Shown: piece by piece, positions 32,477 through 43,768 of the stretch
How positions within the stretch are numbered: the stretch's first letter is position 1
How the letters are laid out: each line of letters starts with the position of its first letter
Assembly: GCA_029961685.1 (NCBI GenBank)
Contig: JARWKL010000016.1
Location: 20,590,157-20,654,156 of the forward strand
Direction of reading: 5' to 3'
Origin: Aristolochia californica
Taxonomy: Eukaryota > Streptophyta > Magnoliopsida > Piperales > Aristolochiaceae
DNA length: 64,000 bases
The notes under the pieces: model-generated
Told to the model about the DNA's origin: nothing
The model's input: only the letters and a program-made list of their open reading frames with translations
Database searches by the model: none
Program-made: the position numbers and the translations under genes

Positions 32477-32841
32477 AATTAAGTCTCAACATGCCGATGA
32501 GTTTCATTGAGATAACACTGTAAAAGGTGAGTACTCTTTCTCCCTCTTTAACTTTTTTTGTAATGAAAGTCGCGCTAGTTTCATGGTCCCTCACTTTCAT
32601 GCCTCAATGTGCTTTTCTTTGTTCAGAACAAAGAAGGAAGTTGTTTCGACAAAGACCGATATGTTTATCTAAATGAAGAAATTCCAGGCAAGGCCCTTTG
32701 TTATAATCAGACAAAAGAGTGGAATGAGAATTTTAATATTCTTTGATATTTTGATGTAAAATTATTTATTAATATACGACTTTCCATTGATCATATTTAG
32801 AGCTTTCAAATTAAGAAAAAAAGATTGAAAACTGTGTGCAG

Positions 32842-33000
32842 ATTGGTAATGGGTGGATACACTCAGAGACAGACCAGAATGGCTTTGTAGATTATGCACG
32901 GAGTCATGCAATGATATCAGATGAGAGTTACAAGGAGATTTTAATTTTTCTCTTATTGATGAAACTACTTGGCAGAAGGATGACTCTGATGATGAGGAAA
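32842..33000 (+). pseudogene. Serine carboxypeptidase-like fragment (captured)
   Basis: After GTGTGCAG, acceptor-like, the sequence reads IGNGWIHSETDQNGFVDYAR then SHAMISDESYKEI. This resembles the GN....ETD..G..DYAWSH..ISDE.Y..I segment of plant serine carboxypeptidase-like proteins. A frameshift then leads into NFSLIDE and an acidic tail. The catalytic Ser, Asp and His regions are not present. A possible upstream exon (about 32625-32690, GSCFDKDRYVYLNEEIPG) is not assigned with confidence. Confidence 0.6.
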
Positions 33001-33269
33001 AGGAGCATTATGATGATGAATGAGCTAGGTGTACCTTTACAGCTTGAGTCTATTTAGTTCGTCCTCTATGAAATTTGTTAGAAAAATTGGGTGTATTATA
33101 ACTTGGTTCAAGAAATGTAATTTGAGTCTTTTGAAACTATGTCAAATATGTTGGGACGCCATGGCTCCCATTAACAATCTCTTGTACCTTGACCACAATT
33201 TAACATTTTTTGTTTCAATGTTTCTATCATATTTTTAAATATTCATATTTTTTTAGTTAATAAATATTT

Positions 33270-34640
33270 TAAATTAATAATAAAAGGTAAGGTCATAAAA
33301 AGTATACAAATTAATTGTATTTTTAAACTTTAAAATATATTTTTTGTAAGTTTTTTATTTTTAAATATTTTAAATCCATAGTGGGTAAGAGTTAGATTTT
33401 TTCTATTTATAAATATTTTAAATTTCTAAATATTATTATTTTTAAATAAGGCGATAAAAGTATACAAATAAATTGTATTTGTTAACTCTAAAATAATTTT
33501 TTTGTATATTTGTTTAGTTTATAAATAATTTTAAATCAATAATATATGGGTAAAACTTAAGAGTAAGATTTTTTAAATTTATAAATATTTTAAATCCATA
33601 ATAAATGGGTAAGAGCTAGATTTTTTCTATTTATAAATATTTAAATTTATAAATATTATTATTTTTTAAATAAGGTAATAAAAGTATACAAATAAATTGT
33701 ATTTTTAAACTCTAAAATAATTTTTTTGTATATTTGTTTAGTTTATAAATATTTTAAATCGATAATATATGGGTAAAACTTAAGAGTAAGATTTTTCAAA
33801 TTTATAAATATTTTAAATCCATAATAAATGGGTAAGAGCTAGATTTTTTCTATTTATAAATATTTAAATTTATAAATATTATTATTTTTTAAATAAGGTA
33901 ATAAAAGCGTACAAATAAATTGTATTTTTAAACTCTAAAATAATTTTTTTGTATATTTTTTTAGTTTATAAATATTTTAAATCAATAATATATGGGTAAA
34001 ACTTAAGAGTAAGATTTTTTAAATTTGTAAATATTTTAAATCCATAATAAATGGGTAAGAGCTAGATTTTTTCTATTTATAAATATTATTATTTTTTAAA
34101 TAAGGTAATAAAAGTATACAAATAAATTCTATTTTTCAACTCTAAAATAATTTTTTTGTATATTTTTTTAATTTATAAATATTTTAAATCGATAATATAT
34201 GGGTAAAACTTAAGAGTAAGATTTTTTAAATTTATAAATATTTTAAATTCATAATAAATGGGTAAGAGCTAGATTTTTTCTATTTATAAATATTTAAATT
34301 TGTAAAAATTATTATTTTTTAAATAAGGTGATAAAAAGTATACAAATAATTTGTATTTTTAAACTCTAAAATAACTTTTTGTATATTTTTTTAATTTATA
34401 AATATTTTATATCAATAATATGTGGTAAGACTTAAGAGTAAGATTTTTTTTCTTTATAAATATTTTAAATCTAATATTTTACTTATTTTATTTTATTTTT
34501 TAAAATATAAAGTAATAAAAAGTATAACGAAAATTTTTTTAATTAATAAATATTTTTATTGATATTAAATGGTGTTAAATGAGTAAGAGTTATTTTTTTA
34601 ATTGTTTATTAAAAAAATAATTTTTTATTTCAGATATTAG
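33270..34640. repeat. AT-rich tandem repeat, about 220-bp period
   Basis: The phrase ATAAGGTAATAAAAGTATACA recurs with variation near 33283, 33448, 33672, 33894, 34100, 34324, 34508 and 34636. Spacings are mainly 206-224 bp, the outer units being more diverged. Each unit also has TAATATATGGGTAAAACTTA and AATAAATGGGTAAGAGCTAG. It lies next to the right terminal inverted repeat. The unit 4 relative at 63900-64000 starts a similar stretch. Confidence 0.85.
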
Positions 34641-34700
34641 GTAATAAAAAGTGTATTAGATTTTTAAATTTTTTTTAAATTTATTCAAAATTTTATCATG

Positions 34701-34927
34701 AAGTGGCAGATGACATGTCAATAATAATTATGTGGCAGCCTCTGTGTTCATCTACAGTGCCGCTCTGATGACGGGGCGACACGTAAGCAGTCAAAGCTTA
34801 CGTGTCGCCTTTGACTATCCACATATACAGTGGACCGGTCAAAGTTCGGTAGTTTTGTAAATATTTTGTGGTCTTCGTTATTATTATAAATAAGTTATTT
34901 TAAATCGGTATTTTGGTAAAATTCCCT
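34701..34927 (-). repeat. Right terminal inverted repeat of Mutator-like element
   Basis: Inverted partner of 29814-30040, followed by T7 (34928-34934) and then the unit flank ATTAATGG. Confidence 0.88.
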
Positions 34928-35453
34928 TTTTTTTATTAATGGAAATGAACCAAGATTAGAGGTGACACCTAATGTTAAACTAAATGAATTTCTAAATACA
35001 ACATGAGATTCATAATCGGTAAATGGAAATGGTCGATTACCTCTAGTTATGATGATCAATTTCCAAAAGAACAGATATGGGCTCGTCTATTCAGAGACTC
35101 CTTGATGGAAAGTCACAAGTAATGTGTATAACATAAACTACTCTACCTATACAATGTTAAGACTACTTGATTTGTTTTGAGAGAAAGGACAAATGCTGAA
35201 GAAAATTTTCATCAAGAAACTACATACTTTTGCAATTCATTAGTGTGACAATTTGGAGTTTGATCTTATATGGATTTGTTATACATTTGTTTATTCGTTA
35301 TTCCTTTTTGCTCTAGTTGAGACTTTTGTTAAGAATAATATTTGATATTCTTTGCTGTTGGATCCACTCTTGAGGTTATTCTGGATGGGGGAAGGTGCTA
35401 TTGCTTATTTACTTAATTAAGAACCCTTAGGGGGAACGAGCTTTTTACGCCCA

Positions 35454-35600
35454 CTGGATAAGATCATTTTTAGATCAGCAACTAAGTAGATCTCTAAATA
35501 TAGTCCGACAATTGGATAAGATCATTTTTAGATCACTGGATAAGATTATTTTTAGATCAGCAACTAAGTAGATATCTAAATATAGTCCTACAATTGGAGT
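35454..35600. repeat. Short tandem duplication beside Copia-IV
   Basis: The segment GGATAAGATCATTTTTAGATC occurs three times (about 35457, 35514 and a variant near 35540), with the GCAACTAAGTAGAT part duplicated. Unit 4 has a single copy at 54091-54150. Confidence 0.8.
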
Positions 35601-36119
35601 TGTCCTTGTTAGGAAACTCATGTATCTTATTTTAAGTTGGGTAACATATTTTATTCAATTATATTTACTATGTGCTAAAATTAAGTGATCTAATTTTGGT
35701 AAGCCCATAGATACTGAAATTGGAATATTATGGGAACCCTAACTAAATAATATAAATAGAACATTATGGTTGTGGTCCCCAGAGACTAAATCCAAACACG
35801 ATTTATCTTCTCCCCATCTGGAAGAGAGAAGACCGTCCCAAAGATGAATAAAAGGTGATTTAGTTGAGGAAGATCACAAAACCATTCATCCGTTCGTTTT
35901 ATTAATTCCGCAATAGAAGACAAATGATCCGATATCAGAACAGTCATTACTGTTAGATTATTGGGATTGGAATGGAGTAATTCCGTGTAGAAAGACGACA
36001 GCTCTGCACAGCGCTGACGCTCTGTGTGTCACTCTCCACAGAACTCACCTCTGCGCTGTGCATCGGTCGGACAGGTTGCAAAGGATCGGGCTGTTGAGAT
36101 GAGTCAGGATGGGTTGACA

Positions 36120-36560
36120 CGATTCAAAAATTCAAGGTCGAATCGGGTGGGTTGAGCCAGCTCCCCCAAGAGAGGACCGAGCCAACTCGGTTTTCAAAAT
36201 CCATTTTTGGCGTCTGCGGGGATTCGAACCTGCACGCAAGCTTTTGAGTTTAGCGCATATGACTAGTATGCCAGCTGGCATTCGTGTGTTATCATTGGAT
36301 AAAAAATATTATATATATTAAATTGCATAAATTTCAAAATCTTTTTTTATGCAATTTTCATTCATATGAATATTTATGCATGCACATATAATTGTATAAT
36401 GTGCATATTTAAGTTGGATTTTCAATTGTGAAAATTCCTATTGTTTTTTATGCAATTGGTCTAATATTTTAATCAAATTGATTGAAGCTACATTTTGCCA
36501 AAGTAGCCTATGTAGTGTAGATTAATTTGACTAAAAATACATAGATCTTTGTGCAAAGTT
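36120..36560 (-). repeat. Inverted tRNA-like (SINE-like) element nested in Copia-IV leader
   Basis: Reverse strand shows box A-like TGCCAGCTGGC (36270-36280), box B GGTTCGAATCC (36220-36230) and a 3' part CCGCAGACGCCA, followed by a body AACCGAGTTGGCTCGGTC...GCTCAACCCACCC. Box B matches the consensus exactly. The AT-rich sequence preceding box A resembles that preceding the tRNA-like heads at 823 and 28824, so the family is larger than the tRNA part. It is also present in unit 4 (54700-55130). Confidence 0.55.
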
Positions 36561-36929
36561 ATTTAAGCAAACTGTGTTCGGCCCAAAGGAGGACACAGTT
36601 TGGCCAAATCAACAACGTGCCTGTGATGATAAATGTGTGACCATTATAAAGGATTTTCATGTGAACAATAGTCCGTCCAAAGAAAGGTTATTGTTTAACA
36701 GAACTGATTGTCAGTATTTGATCATTGCACTGAGAGTACCACTTACAGTTAATTTCTCTGTTCAAAGACTAGGAATTAATGTTGTATTAGGTATTTTGAG
36801 ATAGTCCCCAAATTGGATTGTTTGTACATGTCTTATTTTTCTTTATATGAAATGTTAGTTAATGTGAGTATACTTGTTTATTTTGTTCTATATACAGTTT
36901 TGTGTTGCTACTGCTGAGCAGGACGAACT

Positions 36930-37640
36930 TTAAGGCCTGAAAAGATACCATGAAATTTTCCTTGGTTGTATGGATTTGGATCTTGCAATTCGGGTGGAAC
37001 CCACTTCTACTCCGGAAAACCTCAATGAGGTTAAAATTGAGAAGTGGGAACGCTCTAACTGAATGTGCTTGATGATCATGAAACACTCCATTTCGGAGGC
37101 GTTTCGGGGCTCTATTACTGAGAGCAAGAGCGCCAAAAAGTTCCTTCAGGAAATTGAGCAATATTTTGCCAAGAACGAAAAGTCGGAGGCTTGTAGCCTT
37201 TTGGCTAAACTCGTTTTGATGAAGCATAAGGGCAAAGGGAACATAAGGGAGTACATCATGGAGATGTCTCATCTTGCGTCAAAACTCATGTCATTTAAGC
37301 TGGAGTTGTCTGAGGACTTACTCATGCACTTGGTTTTGATATCTTTTCTTGCACACTTTGGGCAATTCAAAGTGAGTTATAACACTTAGAAGGACAAATG
37401 GTCCCTAAATGAGCTTATATCTCAGTGTGCAAGAGGAAGAGAGGCAGCAACAGGATAAGACTGAAATTGTTCACTTGGCCTCAACCTCTCAAAACAAGAA
37501 GAAGAAGAGAGGTAAGGATGTTGCAGAAGGATCTTCTCAGAATAAGAAATAGAAGAAGCAGGATGAGGAGTTTACCTGCTACTTCTGCAAACAAGTTCGC
37601 GTGGTACGAAGTTAGGACAAACGTTTAGGACATATCTCTA
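36930..37640 (+). pseudogene. Copia-IV gag, unit 3
   Basis: Readable gag: MDLDLAIRVEPTSTPENL, then after a stop MCLMIMKHSISEAFRGSITE, KSAKKFLQEIEQYF, KGKGNIREYIMEMSHLASKL and LIHLVLISFLAHFGQFKVSYN in variant form, typical of copia UBN2-type gag (the last as LMHLVLISFLAH here). A stop follows, and the zinc knuckle region is degraded (CYFCKQ remains). The stop after SYNT is shared with the unit 4 copy. Confidence 0.85.
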
Positions 37641-37769
37641 AATAGAGAATTCAGAGGCTTGTGTTGGATGGAATTCTTGAACCCCTAGATACTACAAACT
37701 TCCAAGTTTGTGTTGAGTGCATCAAGGGGAAACAAATAAACATTAGAAAATTAGGTGTTGAAAAAGCAA

Positions 37770-40320
37770 CAGACGTCTAGAACTTATACATACAGATATC
37801 TGTGGTCCATTCCCTACAACTTCATGGAATGGACAATAGTACTTCATTACGTTCATAAACGATTACTCTAGATTCGGTTACTTATATTTAATACATGAGA
37901 AGTCACAATCCCTGGATGTCTTCAAGTCTTTCAAAACTGAAGTTGAACTTCAACTTGGAAAGAAAATAAAGGTTGTCAAATCCGATCGTGGTGGTAAATA
38001 CTATGGAAGATATGATGGATAAGGAGAATAACGTCCAGGACCCTTCACGATTTTCCTCAAAGAGTGTGGAATTGTTCTGTAATACACCATGCTGGGCAAA
38101 TCCAGCATGAACGGTGTTGCAAAGCGACGAAACCAAACTCTTAAGGATATGGTAAGGAGTATGATCAGTCATTCCCCCTTGCCAGAGTCACTTTGGGGAG
38201 AAGCTTTAAAGACCGCAGTGTACATCCTTAACAAGGTACCAAGCAAAGTAGTTGCCAAAACCCCCTATGAGTTTTGGACAGGCAAGAAACATATTATTAG
38301 GCACTTGCACATTTGGGGTTGTCCAGATGAGGCACGACCTTATAGGCCACAAGAAAGAAACCTTGACTCAAGGATGGTTAGTTGTTATTTCATTGGTTAC
38401 GCTGAATGCTCTCGGGGCTATAAGTTTTATGATCCCACATCAAGTTCCTTCTTTGAAACGGGAAATACAAATTTTTTTGAGGATATTGAGTTTGGAGGAG
38501 AAGAAAACATAAGGAATGTTGTCTTTGAAGAAGAAACTGTTATTGACAGTGATCAGGTCTCCATACCTATTGTTATTCAAGACACAGTTCAGGCACTAGA
38601 GGACAATGTTCAGGCTCATATTCCTAACATTATTCTAGATCAAGTCAACAATGAGATTCTTCCTAAAGCACCACCTTTAGAACAAACTCAACAACCTCAA
38701 GAAGTGTTATTAAGGAAATCCACTAGGGAGAGGAGAAATGCGATTTTAGATGATTATATCATCTTTCTCCTAGAACATGCGGATGGCTTCGGATTGACAG
38801 AAGATGACCCAATCAACTTCTGTCAAACCTTACGCAATTCTAACTCTCAACAATGGATTGATGCCATGAAGGATGAGATGAAATCTATGAAAGACAATGA
38901 CGTTTGGGATCTCATCGAGTTACCTAAAGGTGTGAAACTCATTAGTTGTAAATGGATATTTAAAACCAAGAGGGATTCAAATGGCAATGTCTAGAGATAT
39001 AAGGCTCGTCTAGTTGCTAAAGACTTTACTCAAGAGGAAGGCATAGACTACAAAGAGACCTTTTCTCCGGTATCTTCGAAAGACTTTTTTAAAACAATAA
39101 TGGCACTAGTGGCTCATTTAGATCTAGAACTACATCAGATTGATGTCAAAACTGCGTTTCTCAATGGAGACATTGACGAGACGATTTATATGGTACAACC
39201 AGAAAACTTTGTATCTGGAAAACCAAAGTCTATGGTATGTAAATTGAAGAAATCCATCTATGGTCTCAAACAGGCTTTCCGTTAATAGTATCACAAGTTC
39301 CATCAAATCATCACCTCGTATGGTTTTGAGGTGAATGTTGTTGATGAGTGTGTATATCATAAGTTCAGTAGGAATAAATACATCTTCCTGATATTATATG
39401 TCGATGACATTATGCTCGCTAGTAGCGATATAGGCTTACTGCACGAAACCAAGAAATTTCTGACGAATAAATTCGAGATGAAAGATCTTGGTGATGCCTC
39501 TTTTGTATTAGGTATTCAGATACTTACAGATCGTTCTCAAGGTATCCTAAGGTTGTCACAAAAAAAAAGCTATATCGAAAAGGTTTTGACCAGATTCAGC
39601 ATGAAAGATAGTAAACCAGGAAACACACCCGTCGCTAAAGGAGACAAGTTTAGTCTCAAACAGTGTTCTAATAATGATCTTCAAAGAAAAGAGATGCAGA
39701 AAATTCCCTATGCATCAGTACTAGGGAGTTTAATGTACACTCAAGTTTGTACTCGTGCCAACATAGCATTTATAGTAGGAGTTCTGGGCAGATATTTGAG
39801 CAATCCGGGTATGCAACACTGGAAAGCAGCCAAACATGTGATGTGTTATTTGAGGAGAACAAAAGACTATATGCTCACTTATCGGAGATCAAACAGTTTA
39901 GAGATCATTGGGTTCTCTGACTTCGACTTTGAGGGATGACAAGATTGAAGACGCTCCACGTCAGGCTACATCTTTATGTTGGGTGAAGGAACTATCTCAT
40001 GGATGTCTACTAAGTAGACTCTCATAACTTCTTCAACCATGGTTGTGAAGTTCATTGTTTGTTTTGACTTGTCCAACCACGATGTATGGTTATGAAACTT
40101 TGTCACTGGACTACGAGTGATAGATGGCATTGACAGACCATTAAAGATTTACTGTCACAATAAGTTGGCAGTACTTTATTCCAACAACAACAGGAGCTCG
40201 ATGAACATATAGGGACAGACTCTATGCTAGCAGACCCATTAACTAAGGGCTTAATGCCTAAGGTCTTTCATGAGCACACTGCTCATATGGGCATTATTTC
40301 TGAAGATACCTTGGTTTAGT
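37770..40320 (+). pseudogene. Copia-IV integrase, reverse transcriptase and RNase H, unit 3
   Basis: Integrase: HTDICGPF, FINDYSRFGYLY and VKSDRGGKY hold the two catalytic Asp. The expected Glu in GVAERRN is Lys here (GVAKRRN near 38115). A 301-codon open stretch (38089-38991) covers the integrase C-terminus to the RT start and ends at a stop after SNGNV. RT: ELHQIDVKTAFLNGDI, KSIYGLKQA, a stop, then ILYVDDIMLASS with YVDD intact (39390-39410). RNase H pieces follow (IPYASVLGSLMY, KAAKHVM). Stops after SNGNV and after GLKQAFR recur in unit 4. Confidence 0.88.
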
Positions 40321-40739
40321 GAGAGTCATTTCCGTACTATATGTTTACTTTAAACATTGTGTTATTAGATTTTCTACTTAATAAAATTGATTGCTTATAA
40401 TTCTATTTTTGAACTTGCTTGTGTTTCTTTTATGAGCAATGTTCGTATTGCATTAAGGACTTTGGAAAGATCTCACTAAAGACTATATAAGGACCAATTA
40501 GAAATAGGCATGTCCGAGATCACATTGCTTGTAATTTCCATGTTACTCATCCATATTTGAGTTATGTCATTGAGTGTTTTAGTATGGTGATCATCGTGGT
40601 TTAGTCACGATTGTATTGTGATGATAGTCGCAATGGTTCTATTATTAATATATAAGATGGTTCCATAGTATATAGATACACACTTAAAGAATTTGTGATA
40701 TAATTGTTTAAGGAATGATATGTAACCCAAGTAGGAGAT

Positions 40740-41780
40740 TATTAGGAAACTCACGTTTCCTATTCTAAGTTGGGTAACATATTTCATTCAATTATATTTA
40801 CTATAGGTTAAAATTAAGTGGTCTAATTTGGTAACCCCGTAAATGTTGAAATTGGAATATGGTCTAATTGAGTAAATACTCATATTATCTTAATTAGGGA
40901 ATTATGGGAACCCTAATTAAATAATATAAATAGAATATTATGGTTGTGGTCCGAGAGACTAAATCCATACACGGATTCTCAGCCATATGGAAAAGAGATG
41001 ACGTTCCCGAGATTTTTGCGAGGGAAAAAATACCAGATTTCTGTTGGAATTTTGGAAAATCTCGATCGGTTGCGCTAATCTCGGTGGGTCAGGAAGGCAG
41101 AGGTCGGAATCCTGCCGAAAAAAAATTTCGGCTCTGTTTCTTCAGCGAAGGGTTCCAAAATTTTTTTTTGGCTCTGTTTCTTTAGCGACGGATTCTGAAT
41201 TTTTTTTTTCGTCTCTGGTATTGGCGGCGGTGATGACGGCACTCGGTGGACAGAGAGCTCTGTGGTAGAGAGGTATCGCTCTCTCCTTTCTCCTTCTACA
41301 GCTGCAGCGTAGGAAAGACGAGGGATAATGGAAGACAAAGGCTACGACTCTTACCGAACTGAATTTTCCTCCGATTCGATAATCAAACTCTGATAGCACT
41401 GATAAAAAAACAGAATACAAAGGGGAGTATAAACTTTCGATAATCAATTGATAAAACAAACAGTCTATATAAATAGACTAATACATAACTGTAAACAACT
41501 AAAAATAAACATATGCAACGTGTAAAACAAACTTACTTAACAATGTAAACTGAAACTGACACTCCTAAAGACTGAACAACTAGTCTTAATTTAGAAATTA
41601 ATAATTTCCTTGACATTTAGTTGAGGAAGATCATAAAACCATTCATCCGATCGTCGTATTAATTCCGCAACAGAAGATGATCGTTCGGAATAGATCCAAG
41701 TATTTATCCCGTATCCCGAATCTTAATTTTCTGGCATGATGTAAATTCTAGATTCGGATTTAAGATTATGTTTTCTAACT
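40740..41780 (+). repeat. Copia-IV 3' LTR with internal extra sequence, unit 3
   Basis: It starts TATTAGGAAAC (TG changed to TA) and is homologous to the 5' LTR to about 40985. It resumes at about 41612 (TTAGTTGAGGAAGATCA...GCAACAGAAGA). The 600 bp between has GC-rich and T-rich parts and a TATATAAATAGAC motif. About 100 bp after the LTR-like end precede the GTCCT duplication and are not found in the 5' LTR. Confidence 0.65.
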
Positions 41781-41785
41781 GTCCT

Positions 41786-43006
41786 TGTTATACGACTTGT
41801 TACTTTCTTTTTCCCTTTCAAAAGACTATTCAACAAGTTTGAAGCATTCTCGATTGGAAATTCGGATATGCTTCCACGATGATGCATCAAGATAAGATGA
41901 CTCAATCTTCAACCCCAATGCCAGATTTCCAGAACAGAAGCCGCCTAGGCTTTCGTCGTCTTCTCCAAGTTTTCTCTCTTCCTTCTCCATCCACGATGCC
42001 ATGGACTACAAAAGCAGGCCTGTCCATTTCATCAGATTATATCACGAATGCCCTTTCAGATTGTCAGAAAAAAAAAAAAAAAAAAAACTTTTTTTCTGGA
42101 TTAAAAATCTGGAGGATTTACCTCGTTTATGTCGACAGTAATGGAATGTCACCTAACTTTCAGTTCCTGTTACTGGTCTATAAACACGATTCGTCGTCGT
42201 TCGTTATAGCAATCTATTCCTGACAAAGACTAACCATCTCCGAGACGTCTGCAATCGACGTGATTAGAAAGTAATCCAAACTAGTCTTTTCACCAATTTC
42301 TGAATCTGGGTGGCGGCTTCTCATTTAGACAAACGTGCACAGATGAAACTTGGAAGAAAAAAAACGTAGTTGCGTACCTCTATCCCAGAGATTTTACCGT
42401 CACATAAACGATTTCTTGTATCAGTTGAAATTGTCGGAGACACAACAGGGCTGGTAGTTTGTTTGAGCTGCAAAAGAATACCAGTTACTGCTAGCCTGTT
42501 TCAGACATTGTATATGTTTGAGCTGAATTTTTGCCGTAACAGTGTGATATGAAGGGTGATTTATGTTCTGCTAACTCTTCACCCGTACATAGAAACAAAA
42601 ACTGTACATAATTATCCCAGGCTCTGTATTGCTATTCAAAATTTAAGGCATACCTCTAAGAAAAAATTAAAAATCTGTAGACTTTCTTCTTAATCAGATC
42701 AATTGGTCTGTGTGAAAATTTGATTAAAATCTTTTTATACACCACGAATAATGGTGAGTGCGAGTATGATTACAAAAATTACAACAGAAATTACAGCGTA
42801 ATTTGTTTAATTTGTTGGTCTTCTGCTTCTTATGCAGGTTACAGGTCTTCGGGTGTCAGTGACGGCTTCAGTTAGTCCTTGGACGGAGTTGTGATATCCT
42901 CCACGGTCTGGAAGCCAAGGTGCGTGCCTCCATCAAAGAGGCTGGTAATCAATTTTCCATGAGTTACATTTCCACAAAGAGATAAGATATCACTCCCTCT
43001 TCCCTC
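41786..43006. other. Upstream region of TLP copy 3
   Basis: Homologous to 2400-3710 of unit 1 with small indels and a longer poly(A) run (42070-42088). No gene recognised. The TGACG-containing segment is conserved near 42860. Confidence 0.6.
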
Positions 43007-43014
43007 TATAAATA
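43007..43014 (+). promoter_or_regulatory. TATA box of TLP copy 3
   Basis: TATAAATA 66 bp upstream of the ATG, same context as the other A-type copies. Confidence 0.8.
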
Positions 43015-43072
43015 CTCTCCTCTCTCCGCAGCCCAAATCACCGCTCACAACACAAAAAGAAAATCCAGTCTC

Positions 43073-43768
43073 ATGGTTTCTATCATGTCTCTCTCGAAGT
43101 ATTCCCCTCTCTTCCTCCTCGTCTCCTTCCCTCTCCTCGTCACTTTGGCTCACGCAGCTTCCTTCGAGATAAGAAACCAGTGTCAATACACTGTGTGGGC
43201 TGCAGCCGTCCCTGTGGGTGGCGGGCGCCGACTCAACAGGGGCGAGTCGTGGACTATCAATGTGCCCGCCGGCACCACCCAAGCCCGCATATGGGGCCGC
43301 ACTAACTGCAACTTTGACGCCAATGGCAGAGGAAACTGCCAGACCGGAGACTGCAACGGGCTCCTCCAATGCAACGCCTTTGGGAAGCCACCCAACACGC
43401 TGGCAGAGTTCGCCTTGAATCAGTTCTCAGGCCAGGACTTCATTGACATCTCCCTGGTGGATGGGTTTAACATCCCCATGGAGTTCAGTCCCACCGGCGG
43501 CTGCACCAGGACTATCCGATGCTCGGCTGATATCAACGGCCAATGCCCAGGGCAGCTTCGGGCCCCCGGTGGCTGCAACAACCCCTGCACCGTTTTTAAA
43601 ACACCACAGTACTGTTGCACTAATGGCCCTAACACTTGTGGGCCGACTGATTTCTCAAGGTTTTTCAAGGACAGATGCCGCGATGCTTACAGTTACCCCC
43701 AGGATGATGCCACCAGCCTGTTTACGTGCCCCGGCGGTACCAACTACAGGGTCATCTTCTGCCCATGA
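43073..43768 (+). CDS. Thaumatin-like protein (PR-5/osmotin-like), A-type copy 3
   Basis: 231 codons, with a predicted protein identical to the copy at 18488 although the two genes lie 24.6 kb apart. Signal peptide 1-28, signature at 85-100, acidic-cleft residues E112, D125, D130 and D204, and 16 cysteines are all present, with no C-terminal extension. Two in-frame ATGs (codons 1 and 5). The downstream flank shares the base change GGCCTCAGTCC with the unit 4 copy, where units 1 and 2 have GGCCTCTGTCC. No B-type partner remains. Expected to be secreted, with a defence or stress role by family. Confidence 0.96.
   Translation: MVSIMSLSKYSPLFLLVSFPLLVTLAHAASFEIRNQCQYTVWAAAVPVGGGRRLNRGESWTINVPAGTTQARIWGRTNCNFDANGRGNCQTGDCNGLLQCNAFGKPPNTLAEFALNQFSGQDFIDISLVDGFNIPMEFSPTGGCTRTIRCSADINGQCPGQLRAPGGCNNPCTVFKTPQYCCTNGPNTCGPTDFSRFFKDRCRDAYSYPQDDATSLFTCPGGTNYRVIFCP

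Larger units (their letters stand above)
29814..34927 (+). mobile_element. Mutator-like element carrying host gene fragments (Pack-MULE-like)
   Basis: Ends AGGGAATTTTATCAAAATAC and its inverted counterpart ending TAAAATTCCCT define a 5.1-kb element. The terminal inverted repeats are about 225 bp (29814-30040, 34701-34927) and contain CCGGTCCACTGTATATGTGG and paired ACGTAAGC/GCTTACGT motifs. Target duplication is a T run (T8 left, T7 right), matching the single T run at this place in unit 1. Inside: a CT-rich block, a 220-bp tandem repeat pair, an N-terminal MuDR-like piece, histone deacetylase and serine carboxypeptidase-like fragments, and an AT-rich satellite. It is absent from units 1 and 2. 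A relative inserts at 63683 in the opposite orientation. Confidence 0.88.
35607..41780 (+). mobile_element. Copia-IV, degenerate full-length copia element, unit 3
   Basis: The 5' LTR starts TGTTAGGAAACTC at 35607 and runs to about 35929. The 3' LTR starts TATTAGGAAACTC at 40740 after the purine tract AGTAGGAGAT. The 5-bp duplication GTCCT flanks the element (35602-35606, 41781-41785), and the flanks join to the uninterrupted sequence of unit 1 near 2393. A degenerate primer site follows the 5' LTR. The leader contains a nested inverted tRNA-like element. gag, integrase, RT and RNase H are all recognisable but broken. The 3' LTR is enlarged by about 600 bp of extra sequence (40990-41610) and its exact end is not resolved. 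Confidence 0.85.

Noticed and set aside
33270..34640. CRISPR-like array
   Set aside because: Repeats are about 220 bp, AT-rich and diverged, with no unique spacers, and it is a plant genome.
36195..36290. Intact tRNA gene on the reverse strand
   Set aside because: Box B and the ACGCCA-type 3' end are good, but the 5' acceptor strand does not pair and the anticodon arm is irregular.
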